DNA of 11,843 nt, taken from contig JAFZRB010000044.1 of the NCBI GenBank assembly GCA_017620115.1, positions 1 to 11,843 of the forward strand, written 5' to 3'. The notes under the pieces are model-generated. The model did no database searches and had not been told where the DNA came from. It saw only the letters and a list, made by a program, of their open reading frames with translations. Shown piece by piece: positions 1-6,695 of the stretch. The stretch comes from Clostridia bacterium (GTDB lineage Bacteria > Bacillota > Clostridia > Christensenellales > Aristaeellaceae). Each line of letters begins with the position of its first letter. Positions within the stretch are counted from its first letter, which is position 1. The translations under genes and the position numbers were made by a program.

Positions 1-1
1 C

Positions 2-1051
2 GAATATACGCTGGCCGATCCGCATGTGTGCGCCGTGTGCGGCGCGCGATCCGAGCACGATTATTCGGGCGCCGATCCGCACGTGTGCGTGATCTGCGGC
101 GAGCGCACGGAGCACGACTACTCGGGGGAGAACCCGCACGAATGCACGATCTGCGGCGCGCTGACGGAGCACGATTACTCGGGCGAGGATCCGCACGAGT
201 GCGTGATCTGCGGCGAAAAGACGGAACACGACTTCTCCGGGGAGGATCCGCACCGCTGCGTGGTGTGCGGCCAGCGCAGCGATCACGAATGGGAACGGCT
301 CACCTTGGAGGACGGCGGGCTGTATCAGCCCACCACGACGACCTATCAGTGCGCCATCTGCGGCGTCGTGATCGAAAAGACGAGCGAACCGCAGGGCAAT
401 CCGATCGACACGGACACCGCGGAGCTGGCCATTTCCGACGAAGACGGCTATCTGATCCTCACGGAGGAGACTGCCGGGCAGCTTTTGCTGGCCGGCCGGG
501 GCATGACGTTCACGCTCGCGCTCGACGACCCCGCGCTGTACTTCGCCGCGCCGGTCTCCGGCAGCGTGCTGGACGCCATCGGCCTGAGCGCGGAGAACGG
601 CCTGGAGGGCCTGAACGTTTTCCTGGCCGATGCGCGGCTTCTGGAGGACGGCAGCCTGCGCCTCACGCTCATCGCCACCGAAGCGCGCATGAACCAGCCC
701 CTGTCGGGTGAAGCGGGCCGCGTTCGCCTGTCGCTGCCCGTGGCCGGGCTTGAGACGGGCGGTATGGCCTCCGTCCGCTGCGTGTGCGGCGGGACCATCG
801 TGGCCGTGAGCATCGGCGCGCCGGAGGAGGAAAGCGGCGTGCCGGAGAGCGGCGATGAGAGCCTCGAGCAGTCCGGCGTCGGCCTGACCGACTACCGCAT
901 CGCGCGCGACTGGGTGCGGATGGCCGCCGACGGCCGCGTCTGGCGCGTGCGGCTGGGCAGCTTCACCTACAATCCTGCAGACGGCGGCAACCCCGAAACC
1001 CGCCTTCTGCGCCCGCTCATTCTGGACGGGCGGCTCACATTCGCCGAATAA
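2..1051 (+). CDS. Probable extracellular protein with CxxC/His tandem repeats (5' end missing)
   Basis: The reading frame is open to the left edge, so the N-terminus, and any signal peptide, is outside the window; the first full codon is at base 2. From base 29 there are four exact 57-bp (19-residue) units at 29-85, 86-142, 143-199 and 200-256, then a partial fifth unit. The unit pattern is C-x2-C-G-x3-(E/D)-H-(D/E)-(Y/F)-S-G-x2-P-H, which gives two Cys and two His per unit, a plausible small metal site. Another CxxC lies near base 351. The rest, about 220 residues, is a beta-rich acidic region with a Glu/Ser-rich linker and no family I recognise. Similar Cys/His repeats occur in large surface proteins of gut Clostridia (general recollection). 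No catalytic motif is visible. The gene ends just before a strong terminator and converges on the next gene. The real gene could be much longer upstream. Confidence 0.8.
   Translation, partial: EYTLADPHVCAVCGARSEHDYSGADPHVCVICGERTEHDYSGENPHECTICGALTEHDYSGEDPHECVICGEKTEHDFSGEDPHRCVVCGQRSDHEWERLTLEDGGLYQPTTTTYQCAICGVVIEKTSEPQGNPIDTDTAELAISDEDGYLILTEETAGQLLLAGRGMTFTLALDDPALYFAAPVSGSVLDAIGLSAENGLEGLNVFLADARLLEDGSLRLTLIATEARMNQPLSGEAGRVRLSLPVAGLETGGMASVRCVCGGTIVAVSIGAPEEESGVPESGDESLEQSGVGLTDYRIARDWVRMAADGRVWRVRLGSFTYNPADGGNPETRLLRPLILDGRLTFAE
29..301 (+). repeat. 57-bp in-frame tandem repeats (4 full units plus a partial fifth)
   Basis: Units begin at 29, 86, 143, 200 and 257 with a constant 57-bp period. 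They are also very similar at nucleotide level (shared TGCGGC, GAGCACGA and CCGCAC blocks), which suggests duplication or homogenisation rather than only protein-level convergence. The fifth unit diverges after its CxxCG and Asp-His-Glu. Residues just before the first unit (ADPH) show that at least one degenerate unit precedes it. Confidence 0.9.
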
Positions 1052-1070
1052 TTGTAATAATTATATTGTA

Positions 1071-1127
1071 AAACCGCGGCGCGCGTCCGGACGATGACGG
1101 ATGCGCGCCGCGGTTTGTTTTTTTGTT
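1071..1127 (+). terminator. Intrinsic terminator between convergent genes, probably bidirectional
   Basis: Arms 1071-1089 and 1098-1116 form a 19-bp stem with a single G-U wobble and an 8-nt loop, followed by GTTTTTTTGTT. It lies 20 bp after the stop of the repeat protein. On the opposite strand the same stem is followed by TTTTAC and AT-rich sequence, so it may also stop the leftward gene, whose stop codon is at 1133. Confidence 0.9.
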
Positions 1128-1132
1128 CCGCG

Positions 1133-2434
1133 TTATCCGACGACCTGGCCGTTCACGACCTGGAACGTCGCGCCGTCGTATTCGACGGGGCCCGTGTAAC
1201 CCGCCGCCAGTTTGCCGCCGACGAGGTAGAACCAGGCGCCGTCGTACAGCGCCAGGCCGGTGTACTGCGTCTGCACCTGGCCGCTCGCCAGGTAGTACCA
1301 CTCGCCGTCCGCGCCCTGGACGCCCGCATTCTGCCACAGGCCGTTCACGTCGTAGCGGATGCGGCCCTCGCTCACGAGGAACCGGCTGCCGTCGTAGTCG
1401 ATCAGGCCGTTGCGGTTCAGGTCCATGCCGCCTTCGGTGACGTAGAACCACGCGCCGTCGTACAGCACGAGACCGGTGTACTGCGTCTGCACCTGCCCCT
1501 GCGAGGCGTACAGCCAGTTGCCGTCCACCAGCACCAGGCCGTTGGCGTTGGTCTGGAGCACGCCGTCGGCGACGACGAACGCCGCGTTGTCGAAGATCAC
1601 GAGGCCGGTGATGTGCGACAGCTCGCCGTTCTCGTCGTAGCAGCGCCACAGGCCGTCGTCGTCCTGCCTGAGGCCGCCGCTGGTATGCTCGGGTTCGGGC
1701 TCAGGCTGGTTTGCCGGTTCGCCGGTAAACGCGCCGCTCACGGGAACTTCGCCGCCGCTGACGAAGAAATGATAGCCCTTCGCGTCGTCGATGTCTATCC
1801 AGAAGGAAACGGCCGTCGTGTCGGAGGGCAGATCGGCGGGGATCGTGAACGAAGCGCTGCCGGAGGCGGCGCTCAGCGGCGTCTCCTCAAAGGTAAAGCC
1901 GGTCGAGCCCTGCCAGGCGATCCAGTCGCCCTGTATCCTTTCATACGGCGTGAAGCCGCCGCTGAATTCATACTGGCATGTCACGGTGTCGCCGATCGTG
2001 GCCTGTTCCACATTGTAGGTGAAGCTGGATTCGGGCTCCGGATAGGCTTCGCCGCTCACGGGCACGATGCCGTTTCCCTGCGTGTAGCTCAGCAGGTCGA
2101 CGCCCTCGATCACGAACTGGACATAGCCCTTCGCCTCCGGGACGGCGCTTGTGCTGCCGGTCTGGGCAGACAGCTGGACGTCTGTTTCGAGATAGCGCAT
2201 GTTGCCGTAGTGCGTGTGATAATCCGGGTCGTACTCGTCGTCGTCGCCCAGCGCGACGCGCCACCATGCCCAGAGCTCGTCGGGATCCGCGCCGGTGATG
2301 ACGTAGTTCGCCGTGACCGTTTCGCCGACGGCGGCCGTCGTCCTGTCGTAGGTGATCGTCGCCGTGGAGCTGTCCGCCAGCGCCGCGCCGCACAGCAGCG
2401 CCAGGGCCAGCAGCACGCAGGCCAGTTTCTTCAT
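1133..2434 (-). CDS. Secreted protein with two Ig-like modules and seven cell-wall-type repeats
   Basis: The 433-residue product starts with a classical signal peptide (MKKL, hydrophobic core, ALA cut site near residue 20). Residues about 25-130 and 137-235 are two related beta-rich modules. Both begin with a TYxxxxAxxGxTV pattern and both end in (V/I)PVSG, like bacterial Ig-like domains. A Pro-Glu linker (241-249) follows. From about 277 to the end there are seven repeats of mostly 22 residues with the core GL-x2-YDGxWFY-x3-G; one unit is longer, at 365-392. These resemble choline/cell-wall-binding repeats, so the protein probably sits on the cell or spore surface. No catalytic domain is seen, so an adhesion or structural role is an inference. 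The start is supported by AGAAGGG seven bases upstream. Spacing of 108 bp to spoIIP and its own promoter-like sequence suggest a separate unit. Confidence 0.85.
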   Translation of the reverse strand: MKKLACVLLALALLCGAALADSSTATITYDRTTAAVGETVTANYVITGADPDELWAWWRVALGDDDEYDPDYHTHYGNMRYLETDVQLSAQTGSTSAVPEAKGYVQFVIEGVDLLSYTQGNGIVPVSGEAYPEPESSFTYNVEQATIGDTVTCQYEFSGGFTPYERIQGDWIAWQGSTGFTFEETPLSAASGSASFTIPADLPSDTTAVSFWIDIDDAKGYHFFVSGGEVPVSGAFTGEPANQPEPEPEHTSGGLRQDDDGLWRCYDENGELSHITGLVIFDNAAFVVADGVLQTNANGLVLVDGNWLYASQGQVQTQYTGLVLYDGAWFYVTEGGMDLNRNGLIDYDGSRFLVSEGRIRYDVNGLWQNAGVQGADGEWYYLASGQVQTQYTGLALYDGAWFYLVGGKLAAGYTGPVEYDGATFQVVNGQVVG

Positions 2435-2480
2435 TCGTAATCCCTTCTTTCCGTATAATGGTTAATCCGCTTTTCATTCT

Positions 2481-2509
2481 ATCATATGCTGTTTATGGTT
2501 GCGTGTCGT
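2481..2509 (-). promoter_or_regulatory. Possible promoter for the Ig-like/repeat protein (sigma-A or sigma-K type)
   Basis: On the minus strand ACGACA (2504-2509) lies 17 bp from TATGAT (2481-2486), a fair sigma-A match. The same bases also read CATATGATA (2480-2488), fitting the sigma-K -10 form CATANNNTA, with an AC (2505-2506) 16 bp upstream. The sequence cannot decide between the two. Confidence 0.4.
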
Positions 2510-2542
2510 ATGTATTACAAAAGCTTGGAATATAAGGCGGCT

Positions 2543-3658
2543 TCATTCGTCGCCGTCCTCGTTGTCCGGCCCGTCGTCTTCACGCCGACCCAGCAGCCCG
2601 CCGGTCAGCTCGCTCGCGCCGCCGGAGAGCTTCGCGCCGAGGTTTTTCAGTGTGCCGGTGGAAATGAGCGCGTAGATCAGGCCGCCCAGCGCCGCCGCCA
2701 CGGCCAGCCAGAGCAGGCTCCGGGCCGCGCCGGAACCCGAACCGGCGCCTTCAGCCCTGGCCGTGTCCTCGTAGAGCACGGTGTTGAGCACGTCGGCCAT
2801 GTACTTCGTGGCGTCGATGGCCTCCTGCTTGTCGGTGGTGTGCGTGCCGAATTCCAGCAGCAGCGCCTGCGGGTAAAGGCCCTGGTTATAATCGCCTTTC
2901 CCGATGAAGATGTCCTTGACCAGTCCCTCGTATTTTTCGTCGGCCACGGCCTTCACCTGCTTGGCGAACGCGCGGTTGGCGCTGGCGTTCGGGTTCGAGC
3001 GGCCCACCAGCAGCCGCACCTTGCTGGTTTCCTCGCCGTCGACCTGTGTTTCGTATTCGGCTTCGTCCGGGATGCCGTCGCGGTGGATGTCCAGAAGCGC
3101 GTCCGGGCGCAGCTTCATCAGTTCCTCCGCGGTGCGGCGGGAACGGCTGTAGGCTTTGGCGTCGTGCGGCAGATGCGTCGTCGTGTCCAGCTCCACCTCG
3201 ACGCCCAGCTTCTCCAGCTGCCGCTTGAGCGCTTTGTCCACGTCGTAGATGCCGCCCGCTTGTTCGAGCGAGGCCGCGCCGTCGCCTTTTTCATAGGATT
3301 CGTCGCTGTGGGTGGAGTACATGGCGATCAGCTTTTTGCCGCTTTCACTCGAGTTTTCCTTGCTGCCGTCCGCGTAGGCGAACACGGCGCGCGCGGCCTC
3401 CTCGTCGAAGGAAGGCTCCGCGCCGAGGCACTGAGCAATGGCCCGCCGCTCGCCGTCGTCCACCTCCACCACCAGATAGAGCAGGTTGTCCGCGGAAATG
3501 TATTCGTCGTCCACATAGATGCGGCCCGCCATGCTCATCACGGGCTGCCCGCTCAGATCGACCATGGTGTACACGCCTTCGTCGGCCTCCCCGGCCAGCG
3601 CGGCCGGCATCAGGCAGAACGCCAGCGCCGCCGGCGCGCATCGTCTCAGCAGCTTCAT
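2543..3658 (-). CDS. spoIIP: SpoIIP-family sporulation peptidoglycan amidase/endopeptidase with C-terminal membrane anchor
   Basis: SpoIIP works with SpoIID and SpoIIM to remove septal peptidoglycan during engulfment of the forespore. The 371-residue protein shows the family's conserved blocks: YSTHSDESY (114-122, His117), DIHRDG (190-195, His192) and NQGLYPQALLLEFG (258-271, Glu269). These carry the expected metal and catalytic His/Glu residues. It begins with a signal sequence (residues 1-22). Unlike the usual N-terminally anchored SpoIIP, it has a second hydrophobic segment at about 314-333 after a Gly/Ser linker, then a Gly-rich acidic tail ending in DDGPDNEDGDE. The start overlaps the DUF1614 stop as ATGA, preceded by AAAGGAG, so the two are translationally coupled. 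The domain call is firm. Whether this is the engulfment enzyme or a paralogue is open, since the membrane layout and forespore-type promoter differ from the classic case. Confidence 0.88.
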   Translation of the reverse strand: MKLLRRCAPAALAFCLMPAALAGEADEGVYTMVDLSGQPVMSMAGRIYVDDEYISADNLLYLVVEVDDGERRAIAQCLGAEPSFDEEAARAVFAYADGSKENSSESGKKLIAMYSTHSDESYEKGDGAASLEQAGGIYDVDKALKRQLEKLGVEVELDTTTHLPHDAKAYSRSRRTAEELMKLRPDALLDIHRDGIPDEAEYETQVDGEETSKVRLLVGRSNPNASANRAFAKQVKAVADEKYEGLVKDIFIGKGDYNQGLYPQALLLEFGTHTTDKQEAIDATKYMADVLNTVLYEDTARAEGAGSGSGAARSLLWLAVAAALGGLIYALISTGTLKNLGAKLSGGASELTGGLLGRREDDGPDNEDGDE

Positions 3659-4320
3659 TTCACTCTGCTCCTTTCGCGAAATTCGCCCTCTTCAAACACG
3701 CAGCTTCCGTCGCGCCACTTGCCGCGCGAGAGGCGCTCGGCCGCCTCGCCGACCAGCTCGGCCAGCAGCACGGCGGTCAGCCCGGCGATCATGACCACGT
3801 CGAACGCGCCTGCGCCGCCCAGCGCCAGCAGCTGTGAAAGGCCGCCGCGCCACACCTCGAAGGCCGACCATACGTCCGCGATCAACGCGCCCAGCACGCC
3901 TGCGATGAACGCGCTGCGGCGGCTGCGGCCGGATACATAGGCGATCAGCCCGCCCGCGAGGCCGTAGAGCACGTTGTAGTTCATGAAGGCCTGCTCCGGT
4001 TCGTCGGGCAGCAAGCGGCCCATATAATAGATGGCGACGCCGGTCAGCGCGGAGGCCGCCAGCGCGCGCGCACGCTCGCGGCCTGTGTCCGCCTTTACGA
4101 GAAGATAGGCGCAAAGCCCCAGCGGAACCAGCGCGCCGCCAATGTTTACGCTCAGGTTCGGCGCGAGCGGGATATCCGGCAGCAGCCCGCCGATGATGAT
4201 CAGCGCCGCGAACAGCAGGGCGCCCCTGTCTGTCAGGCGCAGCCGGTCGAGCACGCGCTGCGCCACGCCGAACAGAACCAGTATGCCCGCGATGACGAGC
4301 AGAATCAGTCCGATTGACAT
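3655..4320 (-). CDS. DUF1614 family multi-pass membrane protein
   Basis: The 221-residue hydrophobic protein has about seven predicted membrane segments, from residue 3 to about 190, and a charged C-terminal tail. Family-like blocks are DIPLAPNLSVNIGGALVPL (49-67), GALIADVW (144-151) and LGGAGAFDVVMIAG (167-180), which match my recollection of the DUF1614 pattern. The molecular function of DUF1614 is unknown. It is the first gene of a two-gene unit with spoIIP (4-bp overlap) and lies behind a sigma-G-like promoter, so a role in spore membrane or cortex biology is a reasonable inference. The start ATG at 4318-4320 has GGAGGT as ribosome binding site, located in the right-hand arm of a perfect hairpin. 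Confidence 0.8.
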   Translation of the reverse strand: MSIGLILLVIAGILVLFGVAQRVLDRLRLTDRGALLFAALIIIGGLLPDIPLAPNLSVNIGGALVPLGLCAYLLVKADTGRERARALAASALTGVAIYYMGRLLPDEPEQAFMNYNVLYGLAGGLIAYVSGRSRRSAFIAGVLGALIADVWSAFEVWRGGLSQLLALGGAGAFDVVMIAGLTAVLLAELVGEAAERLSRGKWRDGSCVFEEGEFRERSRVK

Positions 4321-4325
4321 AAAAA

Positions 4326-4352
4326 TACCTCCGTCGTTTGATGACGGAGGTA
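4326..4352 (-). promoter_or_regulatory. Hairpin that pairs the DUF1614 ribosome binding site
   Basis: A perfect 10-bp inverted repeat (4326-4335 with 4343-4352, 7-nt loop) is followed on the minus strand by TTTTTATG. In the RNA the GGAGGU Shine-Dalgarno sequence is completely paired with ACCUCC. The stem plus five U residues also has the form of a weak intrinsic terminator. A transcript from the promoter at 4351-4380 would start at about 4343-4345 and lack the upstream arm, leaving the site free. Confidence 0.75.
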
Positions 4353-4380
4353 GTATGCGCGCCTTTTCATGGAATCATAC
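4351..4380 (-). promoter_or_regulatory. Sigma-G-like promoter of the DUF1614-spoIIP unit
   Basis: On the minus strand GTATG (4376-4380), 18 bp, CATACTA (4351-4357). This fits the Bacillus subtilis sigma-G form GNATR-N18-CATNNTA at every specified position. No comparably good sigma-A or sigma-E match was seen in this gap. A forespore sigma factor would suit the sporulation gene downstream. Confidence 0.65.
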
Positions 4381-4397
4381 GGGATTCCGGGAAGCGC

Positions 4398-4425
4398 AAA
4401 AAGCCGCGGCTTTCACCGCGGCTTC
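4398..4425 (-). terminator. Intrinsic terminator after secG
   Basis: Arms 4401-4409 and 4416-4424 (AAGCCGCGG type, 9 bp, 6-nt loop) are followed on the minus strand by a T-run. It lies about 26 bp beyond the secG stop. Confidence 0.85.
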
Positions 4426-4450
4426 GCCTGTGAAACAACAAACCGGCGCT

Positions 4451-4687
4451 TTACTGCAGCGCGGTCATCAGGATGGCCAGCACGACGAACACCGCCGCGG
4501 AGACCTTGGTGGCCAGTTCCAGCTTGCCTTCATAGCTCTTGGCCTTGTTTTTGCCCAGGAACGTTTCGGCGCCGCCGCCGATCTCGCCCAGGCCAGCGCT
4601 GTTGCCCTGCTGCATCAGGACGGAAACGATCAGCACGATAGCGCTGAAGATCAGGAAAATCTGGATAATAACCAGCAATGCAGCCAT
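4451..4687 (-). CDS. secG: Protein translocase subunit SecG
   Basis: SecG is the small third subunit of the SecYEG channel and helps SecA-driven export. The 78-residue product has the family layout: a membrane segment at 3-24, the conserved cytoplasmic loop LMQQGNSAGLG (24-34) with GGGAETFLGKNKAK (37-50), and a second membrane segment at 59-77. Length is typical. The ATG is preceded by GAGGAGG nine bases upstream. The gene has its own promoter and terminator between yajC and the DUF1614 gene. This places it beside yajC, another Sec-associated subunit, although each has its own terminator. Confidence 0.96.
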   Translation of the reverse strand: MAALLVIIQIFLIFSAIVLIVSVLMQQGNSAGLGEIGGGAETFLGKNKAKSYEGKLELATKVSAAVFVVLAILMTALQ

Positions 4688-4751
4688 AAATAGTATCCTC
4701 CTCGACGGTGAAGCGGACCATATCCGCCCCCTGTAATTTCAAAACAGACAT

Positions 4752-4780
4752 ATTATAGCATAAGCCTGCGCGAAAAACAA
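4752..4780 (-). promoter_or_regulatory. Sigma-A-type promoter of secG
   Basis: Minus-strand TTGTTT (4775-4780), 17 bp, TATAAT (4752-4757). The -10 is perfect and the -35 is a half match. It falls between the yajC terminator and secG. Confidence 0.75.
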
Positions 4781-4812
4781 TACCTTTCGTGTGAATTGTT
4801 TGCGCTCAAATA

Positions 4813-4858
4813 AGGAAACCGGCTTCCGCCCCGGGAGATCCCGCGCGGAAGCCGGCGT
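4813..4858 (-). terminator. Intrinsic terminator after yajC
   Basis: Arms 4819-4829 and 4845-4855 (CCGGCTTCCGC, 11 bp perfect) enclose a second small stem (CGGGA/TCCCG). On the minus strand they are followed by TTTCCTTATTT. The hairpin begins about 20 bp beyond the yajC stop. Confidence 0.8.
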
Positions 4859-4875
4859 TTCTTCACGCGAAACGG

Positions 4876-5250
4876 TCAGACCAGCGCTTCGGATTCGTTC
4901 TCGACCAGCGGCGCGTCTTCGACGGAGCGGATCGCCCAGCGGGCGACCACCATCTGGAATTTCTGCGCGCCTACGTACAGGGTGATGGTCTCGTCCTTGA
5001 TGGAGGCGATGGTGCCGTAAATGCCGCCGATGGTGCAGATGCGGTCGCCGGGCTTGAGCGCGGCGAGCATGTCCTTCACGGCCTTGTCCTTCTTGCGCTG
5101 CGGACGGATCAGCATGAAATAGAAGATGCCGACCATGGCCGCCATCATCAGCAGCGTGGGGATCATGTCCATCCAGGAGACGTTTCCGGATGCGGCGCCT
5201 TCGGTGGTGGCCACAGTGGTGTCCAGCAGGGAAATAATACCGTTCAGCAT
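4876..5250 (-). CDS. yajC: Preprotein translocase accessory subunit YajC
   Basis: YajC is a small membrane partner of SecDF-YidC. The 124-residue protein has one membrane segment (about 30-48), then the diagnostic FYFMLIRPQRKK (43-54) and LKPGDRICTIGGIYGTIASI (65-84). Together these define the family. The N-terminal 25 residues are a poorly conserved periplasm-side stretch. The ATG has AAGGAG eight bases upstream. It lies 95 bp downstream of tgt on the same strand, the classic tgt-yajC order, but with its own promoter-like sequence in the gap and no clear tgt terminator, so both read-through and independent transcription are possible. Confidence 0.96.
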   Translation of the reverse strand: MLNGIISLLDTTVATTEGAASGNVSWMDMIPTLLMMAAMVGIFYFMLIRPQRKKDKAVKDMLAALKPGDRICTIGGIYGTIASIKDETITLYVGAQKFQMVVARWAIRSVEDAPLVENESEALV

Positions 5251-5282
5251 TGATGTCTCTCCTTATATTCAGTATTATCCAT

Positions 5283-5311
5283 ATTATATCTCACGATCTG
5301 CCCCGGCGCAA
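5283..5311 (-). promoter_or_regulatory. Sigma-A-type promoter of yajC
   Basis: Minus-strand TTGCGC (5306-5311), 17 bp, TATAAT (5283-5288), inside the tgt-yajC gap. The perfect -10 and ideal spacing support it; the -35 is a half match. Confidence 0.65.
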
Positions 5312-5345
5312 TCACATATTGCGGCATTTTCGTAAAAATAACCCT

Positions 5346-6476
5346 CTACCAGTTGCCGCGCATGTGGCGCGCGTAGAATTCTTCGACGAAATCGCCCAGG
5401 CTGTCCTGTTCGATAGCCGCGCGGATATCCTCCATCAGCTTCAGCAGGAAGCGCAGGTTGTGCCAGCTGATGAGCCGCAGCGCCAGAATCTCCTCCGCCT
5501 TGAACAGATGCCGGATATAGGCGCGGCTGAAGTTCCGGCAGGCGTAGCAGTCGCAGCCCTCTTCGAGCGGGCCGAAGTCGTGCGCGTACTGCGCGTTGCG
5601 GATGACCAGCCGGCCGCTGCGCGTGAACGCCGTGCCGTTGCGCGCCACGCGCGTGGCCAGCACGCAGTCGAACATATCCACGCCGCGCAGCACGCCTTCG
5701 ATGAGGCAGTCCGGGCTGCCCACGCCCATCAGGTAGCGCGGCTTGTCCTGCGGCATCACGGGATTCAGCGCTTCGAGTATTTCGTACATGATTTCCTTGG
5801 GTTCGCCCACCGACAGCCCGCCGATGCCAAAGCCCGGCAGGTCGAGCTTCGCCATTTCCTTCGCGCACTCGACGCGCAGATCCTTGTAAAACGCGCCCTG
5901 CACGATGCCGAAAAGCGCCTGGTCCCCGCGCGTCTTCGCGGCCATGCAGCGGTTCAGCCAGCGGATCGTGCGGTACATCGCGCCCTTCGCGCGGTCGTAG
6001 TCGCACGGCCAGGCCGAGCATTCGTCAAACTGCATCATGATGTCCGAGCCCAGCTTCTGCTGTATGCCAATGGATGTTTCCGGCGAGAAGAAATGCCGGC
6101 TGCCGTCCAGGTGCGACTGGAATTCCACGCCGTTCTCGCCGACCTTTCTCAGATCGGCCAGCGAAAACACCTGAAACCCGCCGCTGTCGGTGAGGATGGG
6201 CCGATCCCAGTTCATGAAGCGGTGCAGCCCGCCCGCCTCGGCCACCAGATCTTCGCCGGGCCGGAGATGCAGGTGATAGGTGTTGGAGAGGATGATCTGC
6301 GAGCCGATCAGCTTCAGCTCGTCGGGCGACATGGTCTTGACGGTGGCCTGCGTGCCCACCGGCATGTAGATCGGCGTCTCGATCACGCCGTGCGGGGTGT
6401 GCAGCCGGCCCCGGCGCGCGCCGGTCTGCCTGCACACGTGCAGCAGTTCAAATTCAAAGGGCTTGGGCAACGTCAT
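5346..6476 (-). CDS. tgt: Queuine/preQ1 tRNA-guanine transglycosylase
   Basis: Tgt swaps guanine-34 for preQ1 in tRNAs with GUN anticodons, the first tRNA-level step of queuosine synthesis. Counting from the upstream GTG, the 377-codon frame shows TGARRG at the N-terminus, LTDSGGFQVFSL (97-107, Asp98), QFDEC (150-154), and GVDMFDCVLATR (266-277), whose Asp271 matches the nucleophile. The zinc site is CDCYAC (309-314) plus His340. Length is typical. The base-binding loop reads GIVQGAFYKDLR rather than the usual GIVQGG, a Gly-to-Ala change. I chose the ATG at 6474-6476; a GTG directly before it (6477-6479) is equally possible, because the GGGAG site is unusually close. An extended -10 promoter lies 30 bp upstream. 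Confidence 0.96.
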   Translation of the reverse strand: MTLPKPFEFELLHVCRQTGARRGRLHTPHGVIETPIYMPVGTQATVKTMSPDELKLIGSQIILSNTYHLHLRPGEDLVAEAGGLHRFMNWDRPILTDSGGFQVFSLADLRKVGENGVEFQSHLDGSRHFFSPETSIGIQQKLGSDIMMQFDECSAWPCDYDRAKGAMYRTIRWLNRCMAAKTRGDQALFGIVQGAFYKDLRVECAKEMAKLDLPGFGIGGLSVGEPKEIMYEILEALNPVMPQDKPRYLMGVGSPDCLIEGVLRGVDMFDCVLATRVARNGTAFTRSGRLVIRNAQYAHDFGPLEEGCDCYACRNFSRAYIRHLFKAEEILALRLISWHNLRFLLKLMEDIRAAIEQDSLGDFVEEFYARHMRGNW

Positions 6477-6505
6477 CACTCCCGTTTGTCTTTTCCATCC
6501 CGGCC

Positions 6506-6514
6506 ATTATACCA
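6506..6514 (-). promoter_or_regulatory. Extended -10 promoter of tgt
   Basis: Minus-strand TGGTATAAT: a perfect TATAAT (6506-6511) with the TGN extension. No good -35 is seen, which is common for extended -10 promoters. The expected start of transcription gives a leader of about 23 nt. Confidence 0.7.
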
Positions 6515-6639
6515 CAAAGAGCGGCGACGCGCCAGCCGCATTTGGCCCGATTCGCCGCGCAGAGCGCGCAAAAGCCGGCTTCTTCCAGTAAAATTCCTAT
6601 GAAGTGAGGGAAATCCGCGCATTTTACGCAAAATATAAT

Positions 6640-6668
6640 TTGACAAACGCAGGAAAACAATCTATAAT
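6640..6668 (+). promoter_or_regulatory. Perfect consensus sigma-A promoter of the DUF177-rpmF operon
   Basis: TTGACA (6640-6645), exactly 17 bp, TATAAT (6663-6668), in AT-rich sequence that contrasts with the G+C-rich genes. Transcription should start near 6675, about 20 nt before the first codon. Such strength fits a ribosomal protein operon. Confidence 0.93.
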
Positions 6669-6695
6669 AGCAGAGTTGACAATGAGGTGAGTGCT

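Noticed and set aside
29..301. Regular repeats considered as a CRISPR array
   Set aside because: The units are contiguous with no unique spacers, are an exact multiple of three, and lie in an open reading frame with conserved Cys and His.
1094..2440. Long open frame on the plus strand (448 codons) opposite the Ig-like protein
   Set aside because: Its translation is low-complexity Val/Ala/Arg-rich with no domain, while the minus strand shows a signal peptide, Ig-like modules and regular repeats. Long antisense frames are expected in G+C-rich genes.
2486..3940. Long open frame on the plus strand (484 codons) opposite spoIIP and DUF1614
   Set aside because: It spans two real genes on the other strand, has Arg/His/Val-rich composition and no recognisable motif.
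5303..5336. Possible terminator after tgt (CGCAAT/ATTGCG inverted repeat)
   Set aside because: The stem is six base pairs, no T-run follows on the minus strand, and it overlaps the yajC -35.
5250..6602. Long open frame on the plus strand (450 codons) opposite tgt
   Set aside because: The opposite strand encodes a complete Tgt with all catalytic and zinc residues; this frame is a G+C-bias shadow that also runs into the divergent promoter region.
6676..6681. Second TTGACA downstream of the DUF177 promoter
   Set aside because: No -10 sequence lies at a suitable distance, and it falls between the predicted transcription start and the ribosome binding site.
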